Position numbers and translations under genes: made by a program. From NCBI RefSeq assembly GCF_900100965.1, contig NZ_FMUJ01000006.1, forward strand, positions 186,001 through 250,000: 64,000 nucleotides of DNA, in the 5' to 3' direction. This DNA comes from Variovorax sp. EL159 (lineage in GTDB: Bacteria; Pseudomonadota; Gammaproteobacteria; Burkholderiales; Burkholderiaceae_C). Positions 15,839 to 24,419 of this stretch are shown here, piece after piece (positions within the stretch are counted from its first letter, which is position 1; each line of letters opens with the position of its first letter). The notes under the pieces were generated by a model. It was not told the origin of the DNA. It made no database searches and saw only the letters and a list, made by a program, of their open reading frames with translations.

Positions 15839-18028
15839 ATGACCGCTTCCAACCCCGGCCGCCGCCGCTTCCTGCGCAGCTCGGCCACCACCGCCGGTGC
15901 AGCCGCCGCACTCACGATGCTGCCGCCCTCGATCCAGCGCGCGCTGGCCATTCCACCGAACAACGTGAAAGGCACCATCGAGGACGTCGAGCACGTGGTG
16001 ATCCTCACGCAGGAGAACCGCTCCTTCGATCACTACTTCGGAACCCTCCAGGGCGTGCGTGGATTCAACGACCCGCGCCCGCACGTCCTGCCGGACGGCC
16101 GGCCGGTCTGGTACCAACCCACGCCGAACGAAAGCCCGGTCGACCCGAAGCGGGTCTACAACGCGCGCGGCCTGGCCAGCGACGCGACCTACGTGCTGCC
16201 GTTCTACATCGACCCACGCACGACCAAGGGACATGCGGGCACGCAGCACGGATGGAGCGACGGCCACGGCGCCTTGAACAACGGCAAGAACAACCAGTGG
16301 CTGAACCAGAAGCAGGACGTGATGACGATGGGATACCTGCGCCGCAGGGACCTCGCATTCCACTACGCGCTGGCCGACGCGTTCACCATCTGCGATGCGT
16401 ACCATGCCTCCGTCCCCGCCGACACGGTGCCGAACCGCGTGCACCTGTGGACGGGAACCATCGATCCGCGCAACGTCATGGGCACCCAGCCCAACGGCCC
16501 CGGATTGCAGGAGCGCAACGGATCGAACGGCTACACATGGACGACCTACCCGGAGCGGCTGGAGGCCAAGGGAATCCGCTGGAAGCTCTACCAGGGCGGC
16601 TCGGAGGGCTACAACAACCTGACCAAGGAGGCCGACAACTTCACCGACAACTCGCTGGAGCACTTCGCGGCCTACCAGACGAGCGGCGTCCTTCGGGACA
16701 AGGGCGCCTCCAGACACACCCTGGTGGAATTCGCCAGCGACGTCAGCAAGAACAACCTGCCGCAGGTCAGCTGGATCGTCGCGCCGCAGAAATTCTGCGA
16801 ACACTCGAGCGCCACGAGCGTCAATGGCGCGCTGTACATCGAGGCCATCCTGAGCGCGCTGACGTCGAACCCCGAGGTCTGGAGCAAGACGGTCTTTCTG
16901 ATCAACTACGACGAGAACGACGGCCTGTTCGACCACGTCGTTCCGCCGATGCCGCCACTGCAAGCCGTGGCGGGCAACGCCAACGACAGCGGCCTTGTCT
17001 CCAAGGGCCTGATCGACAGCCTCAAGGATGAGTTTCTCGACCTGGACCGCTTCCCTTACGAAAAGGGATCGCTGGTGCCGAGTGGCGACCCCGGTGGACT
17101 GCAGCCCGTCGGCCTGGGTTCGCGCGTGCCCATGCTGGTCGTGTCGCCATGGAGCGCCGGAGGATGGGTCTGTTCGCAGACCTTCGACCACACCTCGGTC
17201 CTGCAATTCCTGGAAGCGCGGTTCGGTGTTGCCGAAACCAACATCTCGCAATGGCGCCGGGCCGTTTGCGGAAACCTGACGTCGGCCTTCGACTTTTCGG
17301 GCAACCAGGACACGTCGGTTCCGAAGATCGCGCCGGTCGCATCGATCACCGTCGGCACACGGACCGACTACGTACCGAACCCGCAGCTGATGCCCTCCCA
17401 GGAGCCCGGCACGCGCAAGGCACGGCCCCTGCCCTACGAGCACTTCGTTCACAGCCGCGTCGATACGCGCAACGTGCAGCTCTGGCTCGACTTTTCCAAC
17501 ACGGGCAGCGTGGGCGCCGCATTCTGTGTGTACAACCGCCTGAAGCCCAACGACAACCCGCGCCGCTACACCGTCTCGCCGGGCGATGTGCTGTCGGACT
17601 ACTGGCTCCTGTCGGACACCAAGGGCGCCTACGACTTCGCCGCCTACGGGCCGAACGGCTACCTGTGCCAGTACAAGGGCAATGCCTCCGCGGTGTCCCA
17701 AGGCACGGCCAGCCCCGAAGCGAAGGTCTGCTACGACGTCACCAACGGCAACGTCGCCCTGACGCTGACCAACAGCGGATCGGTGGCGTGCTCGGTGACG
17801 GTGAGCAATGCCTACAGCAAGGAAGCCGCACGCACCCACAACCTGGCCGCTGGAGCCACGCTGCAAGACCTCTGGGTTCTGGGTGCGAGTTCGGGCTGGT
17901 ACGACCTGTCGGTCACCTCGGACGCCGGGTCGTCATCCAACGCGCCGTTCCTGCGCCGCTTTGCGGGACACGTCGAAACCGGCAAGGCCAGCATGAGCGA
18001 CCCGGGGCCGCTGAACAGCAACCGCTGA
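15839..18028 (+). CDS. phosphocholine-specific phospholipase C, Tat-exported
   Basis: Secreted phospholipase C of 729 aa of the PlcH/PlcN family, which releases phosphocholine from phosphatidylcholine (some also cut sphingomyelin). A twin-arginine signal with RRRFLRS at residues 8-14 is followed by the phosphoesterase core with QENRSFDHYFG at 58-68 and NYDENDGLFDHV near residue 358. The C-terminal part (from about 535) contains the two beta domains typical of this family. In Pseudomonas these enzymes are phosphate-starvation induced, in line with the Pho-box-like site upstream. Haemolytic or not cannot be told. Confidence 0.93.
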   Translation: MTASNPGRRRFLRSSATTAGAAAALTMLPPSIQRALAIPPNNVKGTIEDVEHVVILTQENRSFDHYFGTLQGVRGFNDPRPHVLPDGRPVWYQPTPNESPVDPKRVYNARGLASDATYVLPFYIDPRTTKGHAGTQHGWSDGHGALNNGKNNQWLNQKQDVMTMGYLRRRDLAFHYALADAFTICDAYHASVPADTVPNRVHLWTGTIDPRNVMGTQPNGPGLQERNGSNGYTWTTYPERLEAKGIRWKLYQGGSEGYNNLTKEADNFTDNSLEHFAAYQTSGVLRDKGASRHTLVEFASDVSKNNLPQVSWIVAPQKFCEHSSATSVNGALYIEAILSALTSNPEVWSKTVFLINYDENDGLFDHVVPPMPPLQAVAGNANDSGLVSKGLIDSLKDEFLDLDRFPYEKGSLVPSGDPGGLQPVGLGSRVPMLVVSPWSAGGWVCSQTFDHTSVLQFLEARFGVAETNISQWRRAVCGNLTSAFDFSGNQDTSVPKIAPVASITVGTRTDYVPNPQLMPSQEPGTRKARPLPYEHFVHSRVDTRNVQLWLDFSNTGSVGAAFCVYNRLKPNDNPRRYTVSPGDVLSDYWLLSDTKGAYDFAAYGPNGYLCQYKGNASAVSQGTASPEAKVCYDVTNGNVALTLTNSGSVACSVTVSNAYSKEAARTHNLAAGATLQDLWVLGASSGWYDLSVTSDAGSSSNAPFLRRFAGHVETGKASMSDPGPLNSNR

Positions 18029-18041
18029 AGCCCAAGCAACT

Positions 18042-18069
18042 GGGGCCCGGCGAAGATTCGCCGGGCCCC
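18042..18069. terminator. bidirectional terminator between phospholipase C and the SBF transporter
   Basis: A 13-bp perfect GC-rich stem (18042-18054 pairing with 18057-18069) sits exactly between two convergent genes, 13 nt after one stop and 8 nt before the other. It lacks a long U-run on either side, but position and strength make a shared terminator likely. Confidence 0.75.
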
Positions 18070-18076
18070 ATGAAAG

Positions 18077-19096
18077 CTACTTGGCCTTGGCGAGCCCGCC
18101 AGCCTCGGTGGGCTCGATCTCCCGCCGCGCATAACGCTGCGCCAGCACAGCGCAGACCATCAGCTGCATCTGATGGAACAGCATCAGCGGCAACACAATC
18201 GCGCCCACCGCATGCGAGGCGAACAAGACCTTCGCCATCGGAATCCCGCTGGCCAGGCTCTTCTTCGATCCGCAGAAGACGATGGTGATCTCGTCGGCGA
18301 TATCGAAGCCGAACTTGCGCGCCATCAGCGTGGTGAGACCCAGGGCCAGGGCCAGCAGCACGGCGCACACCAGCAGCAGGCCCAGCAGCGCACTCACGGG
18401 AATCTGCTTCCAGAGCCCTTCGATCACGGCCGCGCTGAACGCGGTGTAGACCACCAGCAGGATCGAGCCCTGGTCGACGAACTTCAGCACGGCCGCGCGC
18501 TTCTGGATCCACTTGCCGATCACCGGGCGCAGCAGGTGGCCCGCGACGAAGGGCACCATCAGTTGCAGCAGGATGCGGCCGATCGAATCGAGCGACGACG
18601 ACGAGGTGATGCCACCGCCGTTCGGCAGCACGATCAGGTTCACCAGCACCGGCGTGATGAACACGCCCAGCAAGGTCGAGGCCGAGGCACTGCAGATGGC
18701 CGCGGGCATGTTGCCGCGCGCCATGGCCGTGAATGCGATCGCGGACTGCACGGTGGCCGGCAGCACGCAAAGGAACAGCACGCCGGTGTAGAGCTCGGGC
18801 GTCACCAGCGGCGACAGCACCGGCCGCAGCGCCAGCCCGAGCAACGGGAACAGCACGAAGGTGCTTGCGAACACCAGCAGGTGCAGCCGCCAGTGCGTGA
18901 TGCCCGCCATGATCGCCTCGCGCGACAGCTTGGCGCCGTGCAGGAAGAACAGCAGGCCGATGGCAACGGTCGTCAGACCCTCGAAGAAATGTGCGATGCG
19001 CCCGCTCGCGGGCAGCAGGCTGGCGAAGGTCACGACCGTGACGAGCGCGAGCGTGAAGTTGTCGGGGAGAAAGCGTGAACGGGCCATGGCATGCAT
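18077..19096 (-). CDS. bile acid:sodium symporter family protein (SBF-like)
   Basis: Membrane transporter of 339 aa with about ten hydrophobic segments, like the YfeH/SBF-like (PF13593) proteins. Conserved stretches such as LFFLHGAKLS and VLPATVQSAIAFT are visible. The real substrate of bacterial members is mostly unknown; bile acids are unlikely. Start at 19096 or nine bases inward (19087). It is divergent from a LysR gene across only 61 nt containing a LysR-type box, so that regulator probably controls it. Confidence 0.85.
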   Translation of the reverse strand: MHAMARSRFLPDNFTLALVTVVTFASLLPASGRIAHFFEGLTTVAIGLLFFLHGAKLSREAIMAGITHWRLHLLVFASTFVLFPLLGLALRPVLSPLVTPELYTGVLFLCVLPATVQSAIAFTAMARGNMPAAICSASASTLLGVFITPVLVNLIVLPNGGGITSSSSLDSIGRILLQLMVPFVAGHLLRPVIGKWIQKRAAVLKFVDQGSILLVVYTAFSAAVIEGLWKQIPVSALLGLLLVCAVLLALALGLTTLMARKFGFDIADEITIVFCGSKKSLASGIPMAKVLFASHAVGAIVLPLMLFHQMQLMVCAVLAQRYARREIEPTEAGGLAKAK

Positions 19097-19097
19097 T

Positions 19098-19162
19098 GGA
19101 GCGCTTTGGCATTCAAAAGAGAAATGGATTTATCGGATGGATATATGATTCCAACGCATGAA
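19098..19162. promoter_or_regulatory. 65-bp promoter block with LysR-type T-N11-A box (copy 1)
   Basis: The dyad TATC-GGATG-GATA (19131-19143) fits the T-N11-A rule of LysR-type regulators. It lies 14 nt before the LysR start codon and faces the divergent symporter. The whole 65-bp block is about 80% identical (52 of 65, ungapped, counted by eye) to 27081-27145. The AT-rich centre stands out from the GC-rich surroundings. Confidence 0.65.
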
Positions 19163-20096
19163 CGTCACGCTTCGCCAGCTCCGCGTCTTCCGCTCGGTGG
19201 CCGAGGGGCGCAATTTCAGCCGCGCCGGCGACCAGGTGGGCCTGAGCCAGCCGGCCGTCAGCCGCTCGATCCTGGAGCTTGAATCGCAGCTCGGCCTCAA
19301 GCTGCTCGACCGCACCACGCGCGAGGTGATGCTGACCGAAGCCGGCCAATCGCTCGCGGCCCGGCTCGACCGCGTGCTCGACGACCTCGACCAGACGCTG
19401 CAGGACGTGGCCGGCTTGGCCAGCGCGCGCGGCGGCAAGGTGCGGGTGGCCAGCAGCCCCACGCTGTCGGCCAACCTGATGCCTGGCTGCATCGCGGTCT
19501 GCGCCGACAAGGCGCCGGGCATCCAGTTCCTGCTGCTCGACCGCATCCAGCAGGACGTGCTGGACAGCGTGCGCAGCGGCGAGGTCGATTTCGGCGTGGT
19601 GATCGAACCGTCGGAAGCCGACGACCTGCATTGCGAGCCGATCCTGAACGACCCCTTCGTGCTGGTCGTGCCGCCCGCGCACCGGCTGGCCCAGAAGGCC
19701 TCGGTACGCTGGACGGCGCTCGACGGACAGCCGCTGGTGCTGCTCGACCACGCCTCGGGCAGCCGCCGCCTGATCGACCAGGCACTGGAGCGCCACGGCG
19801 CGCAGTGCGAGGTGAAGCAGCAGCTCGGCCATCCGACCACCGTCTTTCGCATGGTCGAGGCGGGCATCGGCATCAGCGTGATGCCGGGGATGTCGCTGCC
19901 GCCCGAAGGGCTGGCTCAGCTGGTCGTGCGCCCGCTGGTGCCGCGCGTGCAGCGCGCGATCATGCTGATCCGCCGGCGCAACCGGGCGCTGTCGCCGCTC
20001 GCGCAGCAGGTGTGGGGCATCGTGCGCGACACCGCCGCGCTCAGTGCGACAACGGAGTCTGGCGCGACGACGCCGGCAAGGAAGACGGCCGCCTGA
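19158..20096 (+). CDS. LysR family transcriptional regulator
   Basis: LTTR of 312 aa with N-terminal winged helix-turn-helix (FSRAGDQVGLSQPAVSRSILELE) and a C-terminal substrate-binding domain. The ATG at 19158 lies inside the conserved promoter block, implying a very short leader and autoregulation. It is divergent from the SBF-type transporter. Its last 56 nt overlap the 3' end of the receiver gene on the other strand. Confidence 0.92.
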   Translation: MNVTLRQLRVFRSVAEGRNFSRAGDQVGLSQPAVSRSILELESQLGLKLLDRTTREVMLTEAGQSLAARLDRVLDDLDQTLQDVAGLASARGGKVRVASSPTLSANLMPGCIAVCADKAPGIQFLLLDRIQQDVLDSVRSGEVDFGVVIEPSEADDLHCEPILNDPFVLVVPPAHRLAQKASVRWTALDGQPLVLLDHASGSRRLIDQALERHGAQCEVKQQLGHPTTVFRMVEAGIGISVMPGMSLPPEGLAQLVVRPLVPRVQRAIMLIRRRNRALSPLAQQVWGIVRDTAALSATTESGATTPARKTAA

Positions 20097-20475
20097 GCCG
20101 CTCCTGCCGGTGGCGCAGGCAGAAGTCGATCAGGTCTTCGACCTCGGTGGCCTTGTCGAACACCGCGTCGGCGCCGAGCAGTGCGCATTTGCGGCGCATG
20201 GCCGGCGTGGCGTGGTTGCTCAGCACCACCATCTTCTGCATCGGGTCGCGGTTGCGGCAGGCTTCCAGCACGCTGAAGCCGGTGCCGTCTTTCAAAAACA
20301 GATCGACGATGGCCAGGTCCCACTGCGAGGGGTTGTCCGTCAGCCAGCGCGAGCCCTCGGCTTCCGATTCGGCCTGGCCGACAGGATCGCAGCGCGCCAC
20401 CTCCCGCAAGGTGCCCACGAGGTTCTCGCGGATGGTGGGGTTGTCTTCGACGATGAAGGTGCGGACGGTGTTCAT
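20041..20475 (-). CDS. single-domain response regulator (orphan receiver)
   Basis: A 144-aa protein consisting of one CheY-like receiver domain and no output domain. The acidic pair (VEDN, residues 9-12), the phosphoacceptor aspartate in LAIVDLFLKDG and the conserved lysine in FDKATE are all present, so it should be phosphorylatable. No histidine kinase is encoded nearby. The start ATG at 20475 gives the domain's usual N-terminus. It may act by protein contact or shuttle phosphate. Its 3' end runs 56 nt into the LysR gene. Confidence 0.85.
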   Translation of the reverse strand: MNTVRTFIVEDNPTIRENLVGTLREVARCDPVGQAESEAEGSRWLTDNPSQWDLAIVDLFLKDGTGFSVLEACRNRDPMQKMVVLSNHATPAMRRKCALLGADAVFDKATEVEDLIDFCLRHRQERLRRPSSLPASSRQTPLSH

Positions 20476-20596
20476 GACGCTTGCCTCGTAGCTTTTGCCA
20501 CAGGCTACAAAGTGCGCCCGGCACAAGTCGAAGGCATGACACCCCCACGCGGGTAGGACAAGGCTGGCGACGCCCATCCCTCCCTTTCGCGCAGGC

Positions 20597-21583
20597 TTAC
20601 AGCGTCAGGATCGTGCAGCCCGTGGTCTTGCGCGCTTCCAGGTCGCGGTGCGCCTGCTGCACGTCGGCCAGTGCATAGCGCTGGTCGATCGGGATCTTCA
20701 CCGCGCCGCTGCGCACCACCGCGAACAGGTCGTCGGCCATGGCCTGCGTGCTTTCGCGCGTGGCCATGTGCGTGAACAGCGTGGGCCGCGTGACGTAGAG
20801 CGAACCCTTCGATGCGAGCGTGCCGAGGTTGATCGGCGGCACCGGGCCCGAGCCGTTGCCGAAGATCGCCAGCAGGCCGAAGGGGCGCAGGCAATCGATG
20901 GAACCCTCGAAGGTGTCCTTGCCCACCGAGTCGTACACCACCTTCACGCCCTTGCCGCCGGTGATCTCTTTCACGCGGGCCGCGAAGTTCTCGGTGCTGT
21001 AGTTGATGGCATGCGCCGCGCCATGTTCGAGCGCGAGCTTGCACTTGGCGTCGCTGCCTGCCGTGCCGATCAGCTGCAGGCCCAGCGCCTTGGCCCACTG
21101 GCAGGCGATGAGGCCGACGCCGCCGGCAGCCGCATGGAACAGGATGAAGTCGCCAGGCTGCAGGCCTTCCGCAGGCAAGGTCTTCTTCAGCAGGTACTGG
21201 GTGGTGAGGCCCTTGAGCATCATGGCCGCGCCGGTCTCGAAGGAGATGTCGTCGGGCAGCTTGCAGACATTCTTGGCCGGCATCACGCGCAGCTCGCAGT
21301 AGGCGCCGGGCGGCGGGCTGGCGTAGGCGGCGCGGTCGCCGGCCTTCAGGTGCGTGACGCCCTCGCCCACCGCCTCGACCACGCCCGAAGCTTCCATGCC
21401 CAACTGCAGCGGCATCGCGAACGGATAGAGACCGCTGCGCTGGTAGGTGTCGATGAAGTTCAGGCCCACGGCCTTGTGGCGGATGCGGATCTCGCCGGGG
21501 CCGGGTTCACCGACTTCGACCTCGACGATCTTCAGTTCTTCGGGACCGCCATGGCGGTCGATACGGACGGCTTTGCTCAACAT
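20597..21583 (-). CDS. NADPH:quinone oxidoreductase, zinc-independent MDR family
   Basis: A 328-aa medium-chain dehydrogenase/reductase resembling E. coli QorA. Seen are the N-terminal catalytic domain (GLNFIDTYQRSGLYP), the Rossmann motif AAAGGVGLIACQWAKALG near residue 150 and no structural zinc cysteine cluster. It would reduce quinones with NADPH, in the cytoplasm. The ATG at 21583 is chosen because the protein then begins like the family (MLSKAVRIDRHGGPE). A 116-nt gap to the upstream gene suggests its own promoter. Confidence 0.9.
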   Translation of the reverse strand: MLSKAVRIDRHGGPEELKIVEVEVGEPGPGEIRIRHKAVGLNFIDTYQRSGLYPFAMPLQLGMEASGVVEAVGEGVTHLKAGDRAAYASPPPGAYCELRVMPAKNVCKLPDDISFETGAAMMLKGLTTQYLLKKTLPAEGLQPGDFILFHAAAGGVGLIACQWAKALGLQLIGTAGSDAKCKLALEHGAAHAINYSTENFAARVKEITGGKGVKVVYDSVGKDTFEGSIDCLRPFGLLAIFGNGSGPVPPINLGTLASKGSLYVTRPTLFTHMATRESTQAMADDLFAVVRSGAVKIPIDQRYALADVQQAHRDLEARKTTGCTILTL

Positions 21584-21699
21584 CGTTGCAGTCTCCACAG
21601 GCGGAAAAAGAAGAGGCGCATCGTGCCACGTTTGGCGTTTGCGCGACGCCGCGGGACATTGCCCCGGCACGTCGGCGCCCATGCGGGCGCGGCCTGGCC

Positions 21700-22596
21700 T
21701 CAGGCCGGGTTTTGTGGCAGTTCGGGCGCGAACTCGATGCGGTAGCCGCTGCGCTCGAACATCTGCAGGATCTCGCGCTCGCCATACCAGCCGTCGAGTT
21801 GCGACAGCGGAATCAGCGAACGCAAGGTGAGCGGCGCCAGGCTCACCAGTTGCCGCACCTTGGCATGGTGGCCGAACAGCTGCATCGCGTCATAGCCGTG
21901 GTGCAGCTGCGGCCCCGCATGCTCGATGGCGAAGCTGCGCGCCAGCTCCAAGGGTGCGAAGCGCATGCCGACAGCCTCCAGCGCCGGACGCAGCACACCG
22001 CTCAGTTGCACGTCTTCGAGCAGCGCGTTGTGCTGCCAGTGCATCCTGAGCGGATCGCCCGCCACCACGTCGGGCGGCGGAATCTCGACGCGGATGTGCG
22101 GATGGTCGATCAGCGCCCGCATGAAGCGCCGGCTGCGCAGGCTGAAGCCGCCGTTCTGGATCGGCGTGACGACGTGGTCGGGCTTCTGCAGCTCCTGCGC
22201 CCAGTCGAAGCTGTTGCGCCAGAACGTGCCCTGCGGCGAATCGATCTTCGCCAGATGGATCGGCGCACCGATGTAGTCGCAGTTCAAAAACGCGTCGTTC
22301 CAGTTGGCGGCATTGACGACCCAGCCGTCGTCCTGCACCACCAGCGCGCACTCGGTCTGCACCACACGCCAGAGCGCGAACATCATGAACCAGCCGTACT
22401 CGTGGTAGTTCATCGGCGCGATCGCCACATGCCCGATGCCCGGCGCCAGGTTGTCGGGCGCCTGCGGGCTGCACAGCAGGGCGCGCGTACCGGGCATCTG
22501 CGACTGGCTCAGTTGCAGGGCCATGGCCGCGCCGCGCGCATCGGGCAGGCCGGTGACCGACACCAGGGTGATCTGCTCGAAAACCTCCCCGCTCAT
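21700..22596 (-). CDS. DUF5672 family protein, glycosyltransferase-like
   Basis: A 298-aa protein that matches the DUF5672 pattern: TECALVVQDDGWVVN near residue 82, then CDYIGAPIH and NGGFSLRSRRFM. These resemble the acidic metal site and acceptor loops of small glycosyltransferases, so it may transfer a sugar; donor and acceptor are unknown. It starts 24 nt after the SDR stop at the end of a five-gene operon, and is functionally out of place beside transport and catabolic genes. Confidence 0.7.
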   Translation of the reverse strand: MSGEVFEQITLVSVTGLPDARGAAMALQLSQSQMPGTRALLCSPQAPDNLAPGIGHVAIAPMNYHEYGWFMMFALWRVVQTECALVVQDDGWVVNAANWNDAFLNCDYIGAPIHLAKIDSPQGTFWRNSFDWAQELQKPDHVVTPIQNGGFSLRSRRFMRALIDHPHIRVEIPPPDVVAGDPLRMHWQHNALLEDVQLSGVLRPALEAVGMRFAPLELARSFAIEHAGPQLHHGYDAMQLFGHHAKVRQLVSLAPLTLRSLIPLSQLDGWYGEREILQMFERSGYRIEFAPELPQNPA

Positions 22597-22620
22597 TTGC
22601 GCACGCGCTCCGCGGTGGCG

Positions 22621-23412
22621 TCAGTAGGTGCCGGGGTAGGCGCCGCCGTCGGCCAGCACGTTCTGGCCGGTCATGTAGCCGGCCTGCATGCTGCAGAGAA
22701 AGGCGCAGATGGCGCCGAACTCGGCCGGCGTGCCGAAGCGCCGGGCCGGGATGTTCTTCTTGCGGGCTTCCCACACGGTGTCGAAGTCCTGCCCGGTCTT
22801 CTGTGCCGTGCCGGCCATCGTGCCCTTGAGGCGGTCGGTGTCGAAGGAGCCCGGCAGCAGGTTGTTGATGGTCACGCCCTGCGCCGCGATGGGCGTGCGC
22901 GCCACGCCGGCCACGAAGCCGGTCAGGCCACTGCGCGCGCCGTTCGACAGGCCCAGGATGTCGATGGGCGACTTCACCGAACTCGACGTGATATTCACGA
23001 TGCGCCCGAAGCCGCGCTTGGCCATGCCGTCGACCGTGGCCTTGATCAGCTCGATGGGCGTGAGCATGTTGGCATCGACCGCCTTGATCCACGCCTCACG
23101 GTCCCAGTTGCGGAAGTCGCCGGGCGGCGGGCCGCCGGCGTTGGTGACGACGATGTCGAAGTCATGGCCCAGCGCGAACACCGCCGCACGGCCGGCTTCG
23201 GTCGTGATGTCGGCCGCCACGTGCTTGACGAACGGACCCGATGCACCTGCGGCCTCGGCCAGCTTCTTCGCAGCGGCGTCCAGCGCCTCGGCGCCGCGCG
23301 CCACGATCACCACATTGACGCCTTCGCGCACCAGTGCCTCGGCACAGCCGTAGCCCAGCCCTTTGCTCGCGCCGCACACCAGCGCGGTCTTGCCTGCAAT
23401 ACCCAGATCCAT
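22621..23412 (-). CDS. SDR family oxidoreductase
   Basis: Short-chain dehydrogenase of 263 aa. The cofactor motif GASKGLGYG is near residue 14, NAGGPPPG near 91, and the catalytic region has Ser-Ser-Ser then NGARS in place of the usual YxxxK (SNGARSGLTGF), so the canonical Tyr and Lys are missing. This is typical of one divergent 'SDR family' branch and leaves dehydrogenase activity uncertain. It lies 11 nt after the EamA transporter in the same operon. Confidence 0.82.
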   Translation of the reverse strand: MDLGIAGKTALVCGASKGLGYGCAEALVREGVNVVIVARGAEALDAAAKKLAEAAGASGPFVKHVAADITTEAGRAAVFALGHDFDIVVTNAGGPPPGDFRNWDREAWIKAVDANMLTPIELIKATVDGMAKRGFGRIVNITSSSVKSPIDILGLSNGARSGLTGFVAGVARTPIAAQGVTINNLLPGSFDTDRLKGTMAGTAQKTGQDFDTVWEARKKNIPARRFGTPAEFGAICAFLCSMQAGYMTGQNVLADGGAYPGTY

Positions 23413-23423
23413 GTTGTTTGCTC

Positions 23424-24386
23424 CTATCGTGCAGGGGCTTGCCGCCCCTTGCGTGTGAAAACGAAGATGCCCGCGATGACGAGCACCGTGCCGGCGGCGA
23501 TCCACGGTGTGAACGGCTCGCCGAGTATCACCACCCCCATGAGGATGGTCGACAGCGGCCCGATCATGCCGGTTTGCGCAGCCACCGCGGGGCCGATGCG
23601 CTCGATGGCCATCATCACCATGAGGACGGGCACCGCCGTGCACAGCGTGGCGTTGAGCACCGACAGCCAGATGACCTCGGGCGCGAGCCCGAAGGCCACG
23701 CCCATCGGCCGCGTCAGCACGAACTGCAGGATGCACAGCACGCAGGCGACGGTGGTGGCCAGGCCCACCAGCCGCAACGAGCCCAGGCGCTTGACGAACT
23801 CGCCGCTGTACACGAGATAGCCCGCATAGCTCACCGCGCTCAGGAACACGAGGAACGCGCCCCAGGCCGCCGCGCCGCCACCCTTGCCGCTGCCGCCGGT
23901 CCACAGTTCGTGGCCGAACACCAGCAGCACGCCGGCATAGCTCACGACCATGCCCAGCACCTGCTGGCGCGTGGCGCGCCGCCGGTACATGAGCCAGCCG
24001 AACAGCAGCACCAGCGTGGGGTTGAGATAAAGAATGAGCCGCTCGAAGCTGGCCGAGATGTAGGCGAGCCCCGCAAAGTCGAGAAAGCTCGCAAGGTAAT
24101 AGCCCGAGAAGCCCAGCCCGATCACGCCGAACCAGTCGCGCGAGGTGAGCTTCGGCTTGCCGCGCCCCGCCCACCACGCCATGACGGCAAAGAGCGGCAG
24201 CGCGAACAGCATGCGCAGCATGATGAGCGTGATAGCGTCCACGCCGTAGCGGTACGCCAGCTTGACGATGATGGCCTTGCCGCTGAACGCGATGGCGCCC
24301 AGCGTGGCAAGGATCAGGCCGGTCGCATAGCCTTTTTTTGCGCCGTCGTGAGGGGGAATGCCGAGCGATGCGGCTGTCTTGTTCAT
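23424..24386 (-). CDS. DMT superfamily transporter (EamA domains)
   Basis: Membrane protein of 320 aa with about ten hydrophobic segments in two EamA repeats. Homologues export amino acids or metabolites, though the substrate is not predictable here. It lies 33 nt downstream of the gamma-glutamyltransferase-family gene and 11 nt before the SDR, as part of the minus-strand operon that begins with the Bug binding protein. Confidence 0.88.
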   Translation of the reverse strand: MNKTAASLGIPPHDGAKKGYATGLILATLGAIAFSGKAIIVKLAYRYGVDAITLIMLRMLFALPLFAVMAWWAGRGKPKLTSRDWFGVIGLGFSGYYLASFLDFAGLAYISASFERLILYLNPTLVLLFGWLMYRRRATRQQVLGMVVSYAGVLLVFGHELWTGGSGKGGGAAAWGAFLVFLSAVSYAGYLVYSGEFVKRLGSLRLVGLATTVACVLCILQFVLTRPMGVAFGLAPEVIWLSVLNATLCTAVPVLMVMMAIERIGPAVAAQTGMIGPLSTILMGVVILGEPFTPWIAAGTVLVIAGIFVFTRKGRQAPAR

Positions 24387-24419
24387 CCCCCGATCATCGC
24401 GGCAACCCCGGGACCTTGC

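Noticed and set aside
15734..17866. 710-codon open frame opposite phospholipase C
   Set aside because: Antisense shadow of a gene with clear catalytic and Tat motifs.
21586..23820. 744-codon plus-strand frame across the DUF5672 and SDR genes
   Set aside because: It crosses several well-supported minus-strand genes and reads as low-complexity Arg/His/Ala sequence.
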